Positions 8,470-21,081 of a stretch of DNA of 64,000 bases are shown piece by piece; within the stretch, counting starts at the first letter, position 1, and the number at the start of each line of letters is the position of its first letter. The stretch is taken from assembly GCA_006384855.1 (NCBI GenBank), contig VCJN01002136.1, positions 124,001-188,000 on the forward strand, read 5' to 3'. The DNA comes from Tetraselmis striata. Taxonomy: Eukaryota; Chlorophyta; Chlorodendrophyceae; Chlorodendrales; Chlorodendraceae. The notes beneath the pieces were generated by a model. That model did no database searches. It saw nothing but the letters and a program-made list of their open reading frames with translations, and was not told the origin of the DNA. Made by a program: the position numbers and the translations under genes.

Positions 8470-11400
8470 TCAATCCTCATCCCAGAGATCCTTCAGCGTC
8501 TTGTACGGGCCTTGAGGAGAACACAGGAAGGACGCATCAACCATCCTCATCTGTGCCTTGATGTGAGAGAGTTGCTCATACTGAGAGGGCGAAAGCTCCC
8601 AATCCAGGACGTCCACGTTGCTCTGCATGCCATGTGCATAAACGGTGTGCGTCAGCATCTGCGGAAGGCATGTGATGTATTGACTTGCATTGGGTTATCA
8701 CCAGGTACCTGGATCCTCTCCTGTGTGGTGCTCTTGGGTAGGACACTTGTCCCATGCTGCAACGCCCAGCGGATGAGCACCTGGGTACAGCACGGGCAAT
8801 AGAAGCACAGTAAGCACAGGGTGGATGCACAGCAGACATCACACCAATGCAGCAGCACATGGATTCACGTACATACCTGTCCTGGTGACTTCCCCACTGC
8901 TGCTGCAATGCTATTAACTTCAGGGTCATTCAGCAGAATGGGCGTATTGGCAGGACGCCGGAACATTGTGGCACTGTCTGGTGAGCCAAGGGGCGAGTAG
9001 GCTGTGACATGGATATTGTTCTTCTGGCACCACTGGATGACAGAATCATTACGATGGTATGGATGGACCTCGACTTGGTTGACAGCAGGTGGGATTTCTG
9101 CAGCTGTCATGATACGCTGCAGTTTCTTTGTTGAGAAGTTACTCACACCGATGCTGCGAACAACTCCCTGCTTGACCAGTGACTCCATGTCCTTCCATGT
9201 GTCTTGCAGTGATGGCACAACCTGCGCCAAAGCGGGCATGCACAGAGAAGTGGTGGCATTATTTGTGGACTCTACGGAGTATGCTTTAAATGAAAAGGGA
9301 GTTGTGTGCTTGGCGTTAGCAATAGGCCATCGCCGGCTGACACTCTATTTCATGGAGTCAACGGGAGGCTGGCTACCTCGGGGCCGTGGTTGCCAGTAGC
9401 TGGCCAGTGAATTAAGTACAGATCCAAATAGTCCAGCTGAAGCTTGGCAAGGCTCTTGTGACATGCTTCTGACACGTTCCCTGGGATTGATGGACATGCC
9501 CATGGTGTCAGCACCTGCTATGGTGGGGCACTGTAAGCTATCAGGTGTTCAGGACAGGATGGTTGTATTGAGCAACCTGCGATCCCTGCACAGCGATAGC
9601 CGCTTACCGTGATCGCTGTTCCAAAGCTTAGATGTGACAAACAGCTCATCCCGTGTGACCAATCCTTCCTGGATCACCTTGGCTAGCGCATCTCCGACTT
9701 CCGACTCATTGTTGTAAATCTCAGCTGCGTCAATATGCTACAGGGCAGCGGCCAACATTTTAGAATTGTTATGCTGGATCTTGCATGATGATATGTTGTC
9801 AGTTTTGGCCATTGAGAAGCATATGATGGTTGAGGTCTGACGCTGGGGGTGCAGAGGAATCCCTTTCAATGCAGGTTCAATTCGGTGTAATATGCTGTGG
9901 CATATCCGCACCCTGTATCCATATCTGATCGCCATCTCAACAGCGTCTCTGACCAGGCCTTTCCTTGACTTCCATGTTCCTAGGCCAATCATGGGCATCT
10001 TCGCACCTGAATTCCCAATTGTTGGAATATCGAGGTATCAGCGCGTGCACAGTAAATCCGAAAGAGCTTGGAGGGCCAGCGCCCAACTACTTCAGCGCAT
10101 GCATCACTACTTCCGAGCACAGAGGGGATTCGATTCGCCGTGGAATGTACAACCTGAGCTCAACAATGCCATGGGCATGGCAACGCCGCCTTGCTTTTCA
10201 TTTATTGACTGGTGATTCAAATCATGTTCACTCTTGCCATCCTCATGGTCCACTGCAGCAGGTTTGTATGTAGTATCCCACAGGTCATCGGAGGTCCTGC
10301 ATCAAACAGTACAATTCTGAGCAGGCTCCAAGTGTAATAAGGTTCCCCTCGACATGGAGAAGGCAACAAATACAGGGAAAAAGGCGACTCTGTTATTTAA
10401 TCGGGTGGAGTTGCAACACACAGTGGATGGAAGCTCGCATGCAAAACAATGGAGAATAGCAGGGTTTACCTGAATTCCCCTGTGTTAGATAGAAGGAACG
10501 ACCCATCAACCATCCGCGTCTGTGGTTCAAGGCTGCAGAGCTTCTCATACAGTTCTTGGGGGATGCTCCACCCAATGACGTCAAAGTTGCTCTGCAGGAC
10601 AGCAAAGGGCTATCAGTGAGCAGAGCGCAAGGCACAGCGGTAGGCGCACATAGCGCTTTCTGAACCTCAGGCTTCCTATTCTACGGGTATAGCTTTGCAA
10701 CTCGCTATGGCTGTCTGTGGGTGGGGCTGGATGAAGAGCAGACGGCTGGGCTGCGCTGAAAGATGGCACCCATCACCTTGATCCTCCCCGGAGATGTGCT
10801 TTTCGGCAGAACACTCGTCCCATGCTGCAACGCCCACTTTATCAGCACCTGATAGACAGCACAGGTTCACCACAGTATCTCTCACATGCCATGGGGGCGT
10901 GTACACCTATCCACACATCCCAATGGAAGCAGTACTAGTAAAAGGTCCAGCACCTGGCCAACGTTCTTTCCCATGGCGTCTGCCACTGATAAAACTGTCT
11001 CATTCTCCATGAGCACTGCTCCTGTGCGCTGAAACATCTTGGCACTATCGGGGGATCCAAGTGGGGAATACGCTGTGACGTGGATGCCCTGTCCTTTGCA
11101 CCAGCGGATCAGCCCATCATTACGATTGTAGGGATGGACTTCCACTTGGCAGACTGCAGGCTTGATGCGGGCAACCTCCAGCAAGGCCTCAAGCTTCTTG
11201 ACGGAGAAGTTGCTGACACCTATGCTGCGGATGAATCCCTGCATGCGCCCGACTGTAAGAAAGGTATCCTTGCTGGGACATGCAGAAAGGCAGTCCGAAT
11301 GTAGCTGCTCGAGAGGAATGCTGATTGTCTCTCCGTGCAGCGGTCAGTCAAGAGGATGCGAATCATGACGCTTCCTCTGCAATAAGGCGTACGTATGCAT

Positions 11401-13624
11401 TTGCAAACTTCCCGGAAAGGCGTCAAGTGCCTGATCAGGTGCTCATAGCGTCTACAAGTGTGTGCGCATAGATGGATGCCCGACCCAATGAGCTTGACAC
11501 GACGTTCGAGGGGGCTTGGCCGGAATGTAGTTAGACATTGATACAAAACGTACCGGAGGTGCCACTCCGTAGTACTGTACTCGTGGGTACCCCGCGGTCA
11601 AAGCAAGCATATGAAACTTTTAAGCGGCAGTTACCATTATATGTGGTGACAGTAATTTTGGCATATCAAGACTTGTACCGCTACTATACTGTATGCTTGA
11701 TATGCCAAAACATGATACGACTATGATCACTGTTGTCGGCTTTAGTTACGAGTCGCGAGTATCATAATCAATCCAGTCAGTTTCGCACTATTATTTGAGA
11801 CCCGGAGAAACTTTGCTCCTGTGTTGAACTATTGGAACCAGGGTGCTGCTAGAGCGGCTCTAAAGCAAGGGGCGCAGGTGCAGAGAAAAAGCGGCACCTG
11901 ATCCACAAGCTCCTCCATGGCCTTCCATGTTTCCTGGATTGAAGCAGTTCCCCAGGCGCCAGTGGTTACTGGCCAGTGAATCTGCACACAGCAAATTTGC
12001 AGTGTACTTGGTCCGAGAAAGCACTCCCTCACTGCTTGGACTGTCAGTGCACGCTGTGGGAAACGATGAAAGGCTGCAGCGGGAGCAGCACATGTGCAGA
12101 GCTTACTCGTACCAGATACAGATCCAGATACTTCACATTCAAATTCTTCAGGCTCTTCAAGCAAGCTTGCTTCACACGTTCAGGAGTATGATCATCGTTC
12201 CTGCATTCCGAATCATGTGGGGACATCAGTCCGTAAGGCCAATTAAGATCCGCGGATTCGCCAATTAAATGTAGAGATATTTAGAGATATTTGAAGATAC
12301 TGCTGGTACGGCGGATACTCGATGTCAAGCGTGCTGGATGCACCCGGATGTACACCATTTGTGAAAGTATGACATTGTTGTGTGCGCAAATAAAAGTGTC
12401 AGTAGCACCAGTGTCATTGAACACATCCATAATCTGGCTGAGCCTGGGACTGTCTTTCTGTTTCTCATGCATAGCAGAATACTTCATGCCGGAGCAAGGC
12501 GCCATCTTCAACATCAAGCAACAATCAAGCTAATAGCCGTGCATTCAAACAAGCGGATGTTGATTTATGGTTCCACCACAGCTGAAAAGTACGTACCACA
12601 GCTTCGATGTCAAGAAAATATCATCTCGCTTCACAACAGATTCATCAAATATTGTCTGGAGAGCTTCCCCAACTTCATGCTCATTCCTGTAAATCTCTGC
12701 TGCATCAATATGACGGTAGCCACATCGAATTGCCGCCTGGAAGAAAAATGCAACATCTTTAGATATTATGTGTCCACGTCAGATTGGCAGCTTTACAGTG
12801 AACGCAATATCTCACAGGGCCTGAATGCGGCTTTACCAGGACGAGATTTTTTAGCATTCCCTGCATGAAAGGGATTCGCTAGCCGTATTACAGACCATCG
12901 CATGGCTTGATAATGGCAATGTTGAGGTTCATAACTGTTACCTTCACAGCCTCACGAACGTCGCCGGGAGCGGATTTCCAAGTCCCGAGACCAATCAACG
13001 GGATTTGAAATCCGGTTCGCAACGTCGCATAAGGCTGGTCATCTTGCGCCTCGTACTGTTCCATGCATTGCATTGATTTCAGCTCCTTCTGCTGCTGCAA
13101 AGCTTTGTCTGTGGCCATAGCTACAGCCTTCTTCTCATCATCTGTGAGAGGAGAATTTGTGAAATCGAAGTAGCTTATTCGTGATTCGATGCCATCCTCG
13201 TTCACTATCACTGTATCCTCCTGTACCGCAGCAGCGGCATAGTATAAATACGTCAAAAAGCAATCTGAAAACACATGAGAACTGGGAGCTTGAATTATCG
13301 TTCAATGGACAGTCTGCAATCAAGGCGCGACGCAAAGACTGGCACCGATTGATTCGACCGGGAATTTAGATGAACATTTTTTGCGTTTCCTGCCGTCTAA
13401 GTTGGACCCGGGCAGATTAATCGGGAGCAGTAACTTGTATTAGCAGTGCGCTGTTTTGGGGGGGTCATTGATTGCACTCAGTACGCTCGGCGGTGACTGT
13501 CAATAAGTGTCAAGGAAAATCCGGCATGGGAGGTCACCTTCCAACGAAAGCGCTCATACCACTTATTCTTCTCCGATGCAGTCGACGCGCTTGCCGCCGT
13601 CACTAGCGGTTCAGGTGATTCCAT
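8470..13624 (-). CDS. Tandem two-domain aldo-keto reductase (AKR-AKR fusion), 15 exons, about 732 aa
   Basis: Exons (minus): 13624-13538, 13220-12942, 12736-12597, 12200-12113, 11981-11898, 11238-10954, 10848-10777, 10591-10470, 10296-10154, 10006-9912, 9737-9608, 9480-9377, 9221-8877, 8780-8709, 8622-8470; all introns are GT-AG and phases agree throughout. Domain 1 starts near residue 107 ([11 protein letters not shown]). Its AKR tetrad is D133, Y138 (HIDAAEIY), K167 (TSKLW) and H200 (IHWP). Domain 2 starts near residue 435 ([13 protein letters not shown]), with D468, Y473, K502 and H533. Each domain has the [11 protein letters not shown] and VEVHPY blocks. A linker of about 35 residues joins them and is encoded by exon 10296-10154, which also carries the end of domain 1 (DDLWD). 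AKRs reduce aldehydes and ketones with NADPH; the protein is probably cytosolic. The first exon (MESPEP...RFRWK) is the least certain part; it was chosen because it has an ATG, a good donor and the right phase. Confidence 0.85.
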
Positions 13625-14454
13625 GTCTGCTGGCTCGCTGCTTGATTCTCTTAGCCCGGCGGTAGTCGCTAACTGCTGGAACTCTGGCAAGACGGCGGGC
13701 TTATTTTTTGTCAGACTGGTATATTGAACACTGCGAAACAGATAGCCACTCGTGTTGCTGCCTATTGTCTACGCTACGATTGCAGTCTTAGTAGGCGACT
13801 CTATCCAAGGGCAGAGACGACTCGTCAGGTGCCCTACTCGAGTCGAGCAATAATGATGTGTCGCTTCGCGGGGACTATATCCCCCGCTGATAAACGTATC
13901 GGCAGTCGCTCTAGTCTGTGATATACCGATATCGTAGAATTTTGGCCCTGCAGTCCTGCCGCGGCGGGCACCAACTTTACACACGAACTCAAGAACGTCG
14001 TCAAGATCGGGACAGGAAGTGCTGGCTGCCTTTTTGGTCCCGTTTTCGATCCATCAATCAAGAGCCGACAGTCCTACTATGACGCGAGGCTCGGAGGTGA
14101 ATGCAACTCATACGTTATGATGGATGACGCAAAATGGCAGGGGTTTCGAGAAGCTCAACCGTCTCGGCGTTCTGTATATGTTTTGCCTCGACAGAAGTCG
14201 CGAACGAGGACAGCGGGGCAGCATGTCGCAGGCGCTTTGATGCTCGTCGCGGACAATAAATAAGTACCGGGTAGTACATACTTTATACCGTAATAGTAAT
14301 ACTCGCAGCACGTGTTGTGTATGAAATATAGACGCGCGACTACATTACTAGCATAAAACAATATGCTGTGCGAATAGATTAACCTTGCACAGGGATAGGG
14401 CCCAGCCCCTTTTCTCAAAGCGGGTTAGCGGCGAAGCGGCGTACTGCCATACAA
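13625..14454. other. No gene recognised; upstream of the AKR gene
   Basis: Probably holds the AKR promoter (minus strand). Only short open frames are present. Confidence 0.35.
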
Positions 14455-14959
14455 TAGTCGCTAGATATGTTGTGTAAAATTATATGCAGTCTGGCAGTTG
14501 ATATCTGGTACAAATTCCCCCACCTCGGGTTGAGCGGTGGGAGTAGTATGGATACCCGGACGAAAACATTAGAACTAAAACGATATGTTATTTGCGCTAC
14601 CACTGAATCATCGCGGAAGTCACGAATTTCCGTTATCCGTCCGCTCGTTCTGCGTTTCCATTTTCTGATCCGTGATGCACGCGATATTTGCTCGTTTGAT
14701 TTCAGTCAAAGGTCTGAGTACGGGTAGTACCTGAATATAATATAGAGGAGCGTGCACTGTTGTGGTGGACGTTTTCTATTGCCTTTTCGGGTGATTTCCT
14801 GATAGCCTTTTGCTCACGTAACTAATAGCGTGTATGGCACGCTTGACATATATTTACATGAGCTAGCAGGAGAAGGCGATATCAGGAAATCACCAAAAAA
14901 AGGACGAAGGACTTGATATCCGTCTGATACATTCACAAATTTTACACAACTAGGCGACT
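14455..14959. mobile_element. MITE-like element with AGTCGC-starting inverted ends, containing two LINE tails
   Basis: The left end reads TAGTCGCTAG then TGTTGTGTAAAATT. The right end, read on the minus strand, is AGTCGCCTAGTTGTGTAAAATT. The interior holds two short converging copies of the LINE tail found at 46,227-46,273: a plus copy from about 14,782 (CCTTTTCGGGTGATTTCCTG) and a minus copy at about 14,860-14,905. No coding sequence is present. Confidence 0.5.
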
Positions 14960-15255
14960 CAGACTATGTTTCTAGTTGTCTTCGGTGTCCCACCCCCTTT
15001 ATTTTGCCCTGATACATACACAAACGCGGTTTACATGATTTTTCTGCACAAACATCTGCCCCTCGTCCACATCCCGCGCAACCTCATACCTCATATGGGA
15101 TCGGCCCATTATTCCATATTTAAAAATATAAAAATGAATAGTAGCGACTAATCCTTATTATTACAGATGATCGTATGGAGATAGTCGCTACAGGTACCGG
15201 CATCGTTCCTGCTAGCAGAATAGATATGTGCTGCGTGTACCCGGATTAGTTAATC

Positions 15256-16420
15256 CTTTTTTTTTCGCCTCCGGGACAGGACTGGCACCAGTGAAACCCT
15301 TGCAGCGTCTCGTCTACGACGGCCGTTTACGCAGAGATCCACTTACGGAAAGCTCCGGGTAGGCGACGATCCGTTTTAGTGAAGCAAATTGCCGAAGCAT
15401 TCTGCATGATTAATTGAAGGCCAGTGAAAGAATTTCCAACACTGTTTGGATCACCGCCTAAAACACTGCCATCAAAATACCCGGCACGAACACGAAAGGT
15501 CTGCCCTTATTTCCCGTTTGGGCGTCGGCTCATTCGAGTAATGCGAGTTGGGGCAAGCCCCAACCCGCGGAGCAAAGCATTTCGGGAGTGCGATACATGT
15601 GCAACAAAAAAGGCAATTTAGTCGCTGAGGGAGGGCCCGACGCCATAGCTGGAAAAATCTCCCATTCGCAGTAAAATCCAGGGTGCCATGAAGGGAGGGG
15701 GGGACCCCGCCCAAAATAAAGGCAGTGAAGTCCTCGGGTGTTGACGCAACAACCTGACTACTAATGAAATCCCTGATCTCCGGAACTAACAATCCAAAAT
15801 TATGACGGTGGCACCCCCACCGCGGGCACTCCACCAACATATTTACATATGTTCGATAGTCTCATATTTCACTTCCGCCACATCCAGGACAGTGTTCAAG
15901 GAACCGCTCAGGCATGCATGAATCAGGGCCAATCGGCGGGCAGTGGGAAATACTCGGGTGCGTAATAATTGTATCATACTGTGCAGCCCGGCCACAACCC
16001 CCGCGGGGACACCCACACCGTACTGTGGCAACGGGTATGACGCATAAGACGCCCGGACATACATACCCCAGGTTCTAGTACGTGCTAACGATGCCGACGA
16101 TTCGTAACGCGCCCACACCGATGCCTTTACTAGTTTAGCGGCATCGCGCGCGGCTAGTGACCTCCACTCGAGTGGACGGTGCGCCCCCTCAGCTAGCTCG
16201 TTCACCCTAGCTAGTCGATCTAACCACCGCACAATCCCCGACGTTCATGTGTTATTAGGCGCGCCCGCCTTGGCTGGTCTACTAAATGGTCTATACGTGT
16301 TTTAAGGAACGCCCGAGCCCGTGCCGCAGCGGCCGTAGCCTCTTTGGGCGCAATATTCAATTCCCCCATCATCGGTGCAGTGGCCACCCCAGGGGAGTTG
16401 TTACCCACCTCAATAAGGCA
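15256..16420 (-). mobile_element. 5'-truncated LINE (family A): end of the polyprotein plus 3' UTR and A tail
   Basis: Minus-strand reading gives a decayed coding end at about 16,410-15,640 and then a 3' UTR of about 380 bp that finishes in an A run (T run at 15,256-15,265 on the plus strand). The same UTR recurs as a TSD-flanked copy at 27505-27877 and, split, at 50,960-51,105 plus 58,383-58,517. The decayed frame carries a LINE-type C-terminal motif, ETIEHM then LVECPRW.CHRH, with one frameshift. Truncation upstream of 16,420 is inferred because no RT motifs follow. Confidence 0.7.
15640..16410 (-). pseudogene. C-terminal end of the LINE-A polyprotein, frameshifted
   Basis: The main frame runs from 16232 to 15843 (129 codons: LARVNELAEGAHRPLEWRSL ... 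AEVKYETIEHM). It stops at a TAA and continues one frame over as LVECPRWGCHRHNF and FISSQVVASTPEDFTAFI. The ExxEHxLxxCPRW pattern is the usual Cys-His end of LINE reverse-transcriptase polyproteins. A shorter upstream frame (16408-16220) may belong to the same protein. Non-functional copy. Confidence 0.55.
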
Positions 16421-18599
16421 CCGCGAGCACTGATCGAGTATTGTGATGTAAGACCGAAGTTGGTAAAAAAAATGGATATAATTGTTCGACCACGAATCGT
16501 CTCCGAATTCGCCCGGATCAAAATCCTCATCTGCCGGTGTCCGCCCGCCGCGAAGTTGCTAGCCCCAAAACTCGCTCTGAAAGCCCCAAATCTTGAGATG
16601 CGGCGGACACGCAGCGCGGCAGCCGCAAGATTTGGAGCTCAAATCCTGCGGCCGCTGCCCGCATCATTTGGCGCCGCATCATTTTAGGTGAGCTCGCCAA
16701 CCCCACCAGTTCGGCTCCCCCACTGCCCCAACCATGCTACCCCTCGCGCCTCTCTCGCGGTCTCTCCCACACTCGGCGGCACGGTTGGCCGAGACGCGGT
16801 CGTTGTGGTGCACTGGTGCGTACTGCTGACATCGCACCCCACCCCCGCGATCATAGGGCGCGCCGCGCGCGTTGACCAGCCGTCTACCGTCCAGCCGCTC
16901 CGGTCGAAATATTTAAAGATCCATGGAGCACGCCTCGCTGTCCAACGCACCCGCTCCTCGCCAAAGCTTCGCCAGTTTGCTAGATGCCGCTGACGAGCTT
17001 GGCGCGGAGCTCGAAGACCCAGCGTCCGAGGGCGTGCCGGCCCAAGAAGCTAGCCGCAACGGTCCTATTGTTACTACCCATGGCGGCGGCGACCAGCACT
17101 GTGGCGAGCGCGATGTCGTCAACACCCACCACGACGGCACCGGTTGCAACGCTCCCTTGCCGGAACGTGCAGGCATGTAGTTTGGGTTTCGCTACGAGCA
17201 GCGCGGCAGCGCTGCGTCGTCTGCGGGGATGGCAGCGGTAATGGCAATGGCGGCGGGGGACTGGGCGGTGCGGGCGTGCAACGGTTCTGCAACCGCGCGT
17301 GCAGTTTCGCGCGTTCCGGTTATTATTACCAACTTGAATGCGGTGGACACACCCGCGTGTCCGCGTGCCGCAGAATATGGGTCATCTAAATCCTGCGGCA
17401 CCGCGGGATTTACAATATCCTCATCCTCATCGGAAATGTTTGCCAACTTCGGTCTAAACGTTATTGCATGTTTTCTGCCCCGCTCGCAACATTTGGTACA
17501 CGGGAATTCCATGTTGACTTGTACCTTTCATCTCCATTACTCAACCCAAGAGGTAGGGGTACCTCCATGGATTACCAATGGAGAAGCTAAGTTATGTGTC
17601 TAGCGACAGTACAGTGGCGCGCAAGCACTAGTTTTTTTTAAAGAACCGAGTGTATATTAGAGCAACGATTGTAGGCGATACCCTAGCGACCAGTCGCTAT
17701 TGTTATGTTTACTACCAATAGTTGGGGTTTCCTTTCCGCCTGGCGACCACTGCGCGCTCTCGCATGCGTACAAGTTAACAATGTGGCACCCATGCAACGC
17801 ACGCAGCTATACATCGCACTAAAAACACGGTAGTTCGAGCATGCTTCAACGCCCGTTATCTGACTGAGAGAGAAACTGCCGTACAAACGAGCACGGTCAA
17901 CTCCAACACGACGCTGTGATTCGACCCCACTCGAGGTAGATTTCTTTTAAAAACTAGCCAGCTATCCGTTGTTGTTCCCATCTTCCATCTTCGCGCCCCT
18001 CCTACCATGTGGCCGCCGCGTCGATGCTAGCGGGTTCGTCCTGAGACGCTTTGGCTTTCCCGCACGCCCGATCCGCATGTGAAGATCCGCCGCCGTCCTC
18101 AGACTGCCATTACTCTCTTCCTGGGTGCGAATAGCCCACTTTTGCCGGTCTGCTGACAGTTGAGGTCTTGAAATAGCACCTTCGAAAGGCGAGCGCAAAC
18201 ACACCGCCCCCCGCCCCTTTTTCTCATCGAGCCCCCCATGCATCCCGACCGCTGTTGCTCGGGTCGGTGGTACTGGTGGCCCCATCTGCGTGCCCTCGCC
18301 TTCATAGCGGCACGCTCCATCTTGGCGCCGATTGCCCGGCGTCTCGGCCTAGCTGGCGGATTCAAACTCCTACCTCGAGACTGGCAGCGATTCCGTGTCC
18401 GGCCGGTGGCCGGCTCGACTACCGTAATCGAACGAGATGCTGCCTCCGGTCGGCTACTCCTACCTCGACGCGCCACGGGCACTCGGCCTAGGGCGGTCCA
18501 GGTCGCTCCCGAGCGAGGGCGAACACCTACGCGCCAAACGCGCAGCCATATGCGGACTCCGGCTGGTGCGCTGACTCGTGCACTCCTGATTCCGACTAC
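16421..18599. other. Mostly unassigned, GC-rich; weak coding traces
   Basis: 16,490-16,680 is GC-rich with a locally inverted pair (CCAAATCTTGAGATGCGGCGG / CCGCAAGATTTGGAG). An open frame at 16923-17180 (+, ATG) and one at 17512-17192 (-, starting MEFPCTKCCERGRKH, acidic later) have no recognised family. The 20-mer CTCAACCCAAGAGGTAGGGG occurs at about 17,538 and also near 14,540 (diverged), 47,030 and 51,040. Around 17,683-17,698 there is an inverted TAGCGAC/GTCGCTA pair. 18,238-18,599 is probably the 5' part of the DIRS-type relic that follows. Confidence 0.35.
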
Positions 18600-20200
18600 A
18601 TGCACCACCGAGTGCGGCGCAAACGGCAAGCCTGGGCGGACATCGGCGCCGGACGCGGGGTCGTTGACATGATCCGCAACGACTTGCGCTCCCCGTTCAA
18701 GAACGGGCCGTCCCCCCCTTTTACCGAGGGATCTCGATGGAGGACGCCACCCCCGACCAACTACGCTTCATGGGCAACGAGCTGGCCCGTTTCTTGGCTA
18801 GCGGAGCGTGGAAGGAAGGCCACTGCTCACGGTGGGTCTCTTGGCTGTTCTTCGTGCCTAAGCCGGGTGTCAACAAGTGGCGGCTCATCATCAACCTACG
18901 CCCATGCAACAAGTACTGTGAGAAGCAGGACCTACGTTTCGGGACTCTCACGCGACTGCGCAACTTGGCCCGGCGGGTGACTACATGCTCTACATGGACC
19001 TACAAGACGGCTTCATCGCCGTCGGCATCGCTCCCAAGGACCGAGACTATTTTACCGTCGACTACCGAGGCAAGCCTACCGGCTGGCGGGGCTTCCAATG
19101 GGGTGGAGCTTGAGCCTCTATTACTCCCGCTCTCTCAATGCGGCGTTCAACCGCCGCCTGCGGCGCCCCGACTACGCAGGAACCTCCCAAGGGGTGCGTC
19201 GCGCCAAGCTCGGCATGGGGTGACGTCAAGCGCTGCGCAGCCACTTCCGTGGTTGCCGCATGCTCCCTTGCATTGACGACATCCTGTTTTTTGCGTCCAG
19301 CCGGGCGCAAGCCTACGTTGCGCACGACTCACATCCCTGCTCGGAAAGTCTCAGCCGGCACCCCGACAAAGGTCAGTGGGAGCCGGTACAGCGGCTGGAG
19401 CACCTTGGCATGGAGTTCGACTCACGGAGCGGTACGATTCGAGCCCCCCTGCTCGAAACCTCGATTAACTCTTTGCTACAACCCTTATCCTCATCCGCCG
19501 TGCTAAGCGAGACAAGCGATGGCCGCATGTGCGAGAGCTCGCGTCCCTGGTAAGTCATAACCACTTCTTGTTCCTCGCCATCAAGCCGGCGCGGTTCTAC
19601 TTGCGCGAGCTGCACGATGTGCTCCGCACGAAGGACTCGTGGAGCGGGCGCGTCAAATGGTGGGTGACGGTCCCCAACCATAGCAACGGCCGCTCCATCT
19701 ACAAGCCCGTGGAGACGGCCTACATGCATGTCGACAGCTCCGGCTACGGGTGGGGCGCCGTCCTCAACGAGACCACCGAGGCGTGCGGTTAATGGTAGGT
19801 ACAACTGCGATTGCGAGTTGCACATCACCTGAAAGGAGCTCAAGGCTGTCCGGTACGCCGTGCTCATCTTCCTCTTGGAGCTGCGAGGGTCACATGATAT
19901 GCTCCACGAGGACAACATGGGGGGTGGTCCACATTCTCGCCAACCTCACTTCCCACTCCCTTTTGCTCATGATAGAGCTACGGAAACTGCGGTTCATCCT
20001 TGACCCGCCCAATGACATATCAATCCGTGCACGCTACATCAAGACCACGGCGAACATCTGGGTTGACCGCCTCAGCCGCGAGATTGACTACGATGACTGG
20101 GCGTTCAACCTACGCCATTTCAACCACCTCGACAACATGTGGGGGCGTCACACCATCGACCGCTTCGCTACCATGGAGAATGTTAGGGCCCAATTAAATA
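18600..20200 (+). pseudogene. DIRS-type reverse transcriptase - RNase H, decayed
   Basis: Read across several frames. 18,625-18,740 gives DIGAGRGVVDMIRND and SPFKNGP. 18,740-19,110 gives SRWVSWLFFVPKPG, WRLIINLRPCNKY and YMLYMDLQDGF. 19,260-19,440 gives LPCIDDILFFAS (the catalytic DD of the polymerase) and LEHLGMEFDS. RNase H follows: AYMHVDSSGYGWGAV at about 19,723-19,767 and ANIWVDRLSREIDYDDW at about 20,055-20,100, then TIDRFATMENVRAQ. This set is characteristic of DIRS/PAT RT-RH. Several stops and shifts make it non-functional. No flanking repeats were found, so it is a fragment. Confidence 0.8.
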
Positions 20201-21081
20201 GGTACCCGTCATGTGCTCGTGATTCGGGTTCATGGCACCAACTCCGAATCCCCAACCGATCAGCAAAGACACCCAATGACAAGTTGTACAAGGCGGGCAA
20301 GGTTCGAGTTGTTGTAGAGTGTCATGAATGCGGGAGGCCCGACTGCATCTACTCGGCAAATACCATGTCAAACATTCCGTGCGTGATGCCTAAATGAGGG
20401 GCGAGGTGGAGCAACACGAGAAGAGAAGGAGGCGTGGCAGCGGATGTTGCATCGAATACGCCGTATGTGCGTGTGTAAAGTGTCTGGATTTGTCACAATT
20501 TGGTGCTGATGATTGAGCTATTGTATGTTGCAGACGCTGGACGAAGCCAACAGTGCATCCGACCTCTTTATCTGCGGCATGCAACCTCTGGAAGTTGACC
20601 GTCCCCTCACACATATCTTCTGCTCCTACTACGGCGACAATGAAAGCAGCCAACCAGTGGAGGTGGACTACTACGCTTTAGAGGCCACCGAGTGGCACGA
20701 CCCGAACCTGTGTGTTTTATGTGGCAACGCCAACCACGACGATGGCATTGTGGACGAGGAGTTGGTGCCTATCTTCCACATCGCGTTCTTTCATTGTGCC
20801 CCACCTGCAAGGAACAAGAAGCGAAGGAACTGGTGCGTGTCGGCAAGGCCAACAGCAAGAAGCTCATCGAGCAGCTAAGACGCAAGGAGGCGCGCAAGGC
20901 AGCAGATGCGAGGAAGAGGAAGCAACATCAAGAGCAACATCATCCACAGCCGGCCGCGGAGGAGGAGGAGGTGATCGACATCGACCAAGAGAGGCGATGG
21001 AGATCAAGCTGACTGAGGAGGAGCGGGAGCCGCAGCAACGACATGATGAGGAGGTGGAGGCGAACCAGATGCATGTGGACT
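20200..21081 (+). CDS. Cys-rich (zinc-binding) protein of unknown function, two exons, one frameshift
   Basis: Exon 1 (to about 20382) encodes VRVVVECHECGRPDCIYSA. Exon 2 (from 20534, after TTGCAG) continues in phase with TLDEANSASDLFICGMQPLE, HIFCSYYGDN and LCVLCGNANHDD. About 20,790 the frame must shift by one to reach LCPTCKEQEAKELVR and a basic coiled-coil tail (KKLIEQLRRKEARKAADARK) ending in an acidic stretch. Four CxxC-type pairs suggest a zinc-cluster fold. Exon 1 is in the same open frame as the preceding DIRS RNase H relic, so it could be a domestication or an unrelated gene hit by the relic. The frameshift suggests a pseudogene, a sequencing slip or an unseen intron. Function unknown. 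Confidence 0.5.

Noticed and set aside
8470..10178. A separate second AKR gene starting at the ATG at 10178
   Set aside because: The exon holding that ATG is open upstream to 10296 with a good acceptor, and it carries the end of the first AKR domain in frame. A fusion explains the sequence better. A second internal start cannot be fully excluded.
13138..13335. Start of the AKR protein in the open frames ending near 13,274-13,335
   Set aside because: There is no in-frame ATG at the beginning, and the hydrophobic segment it would add lies in what reads better as an intron with an acceptor at 13221.
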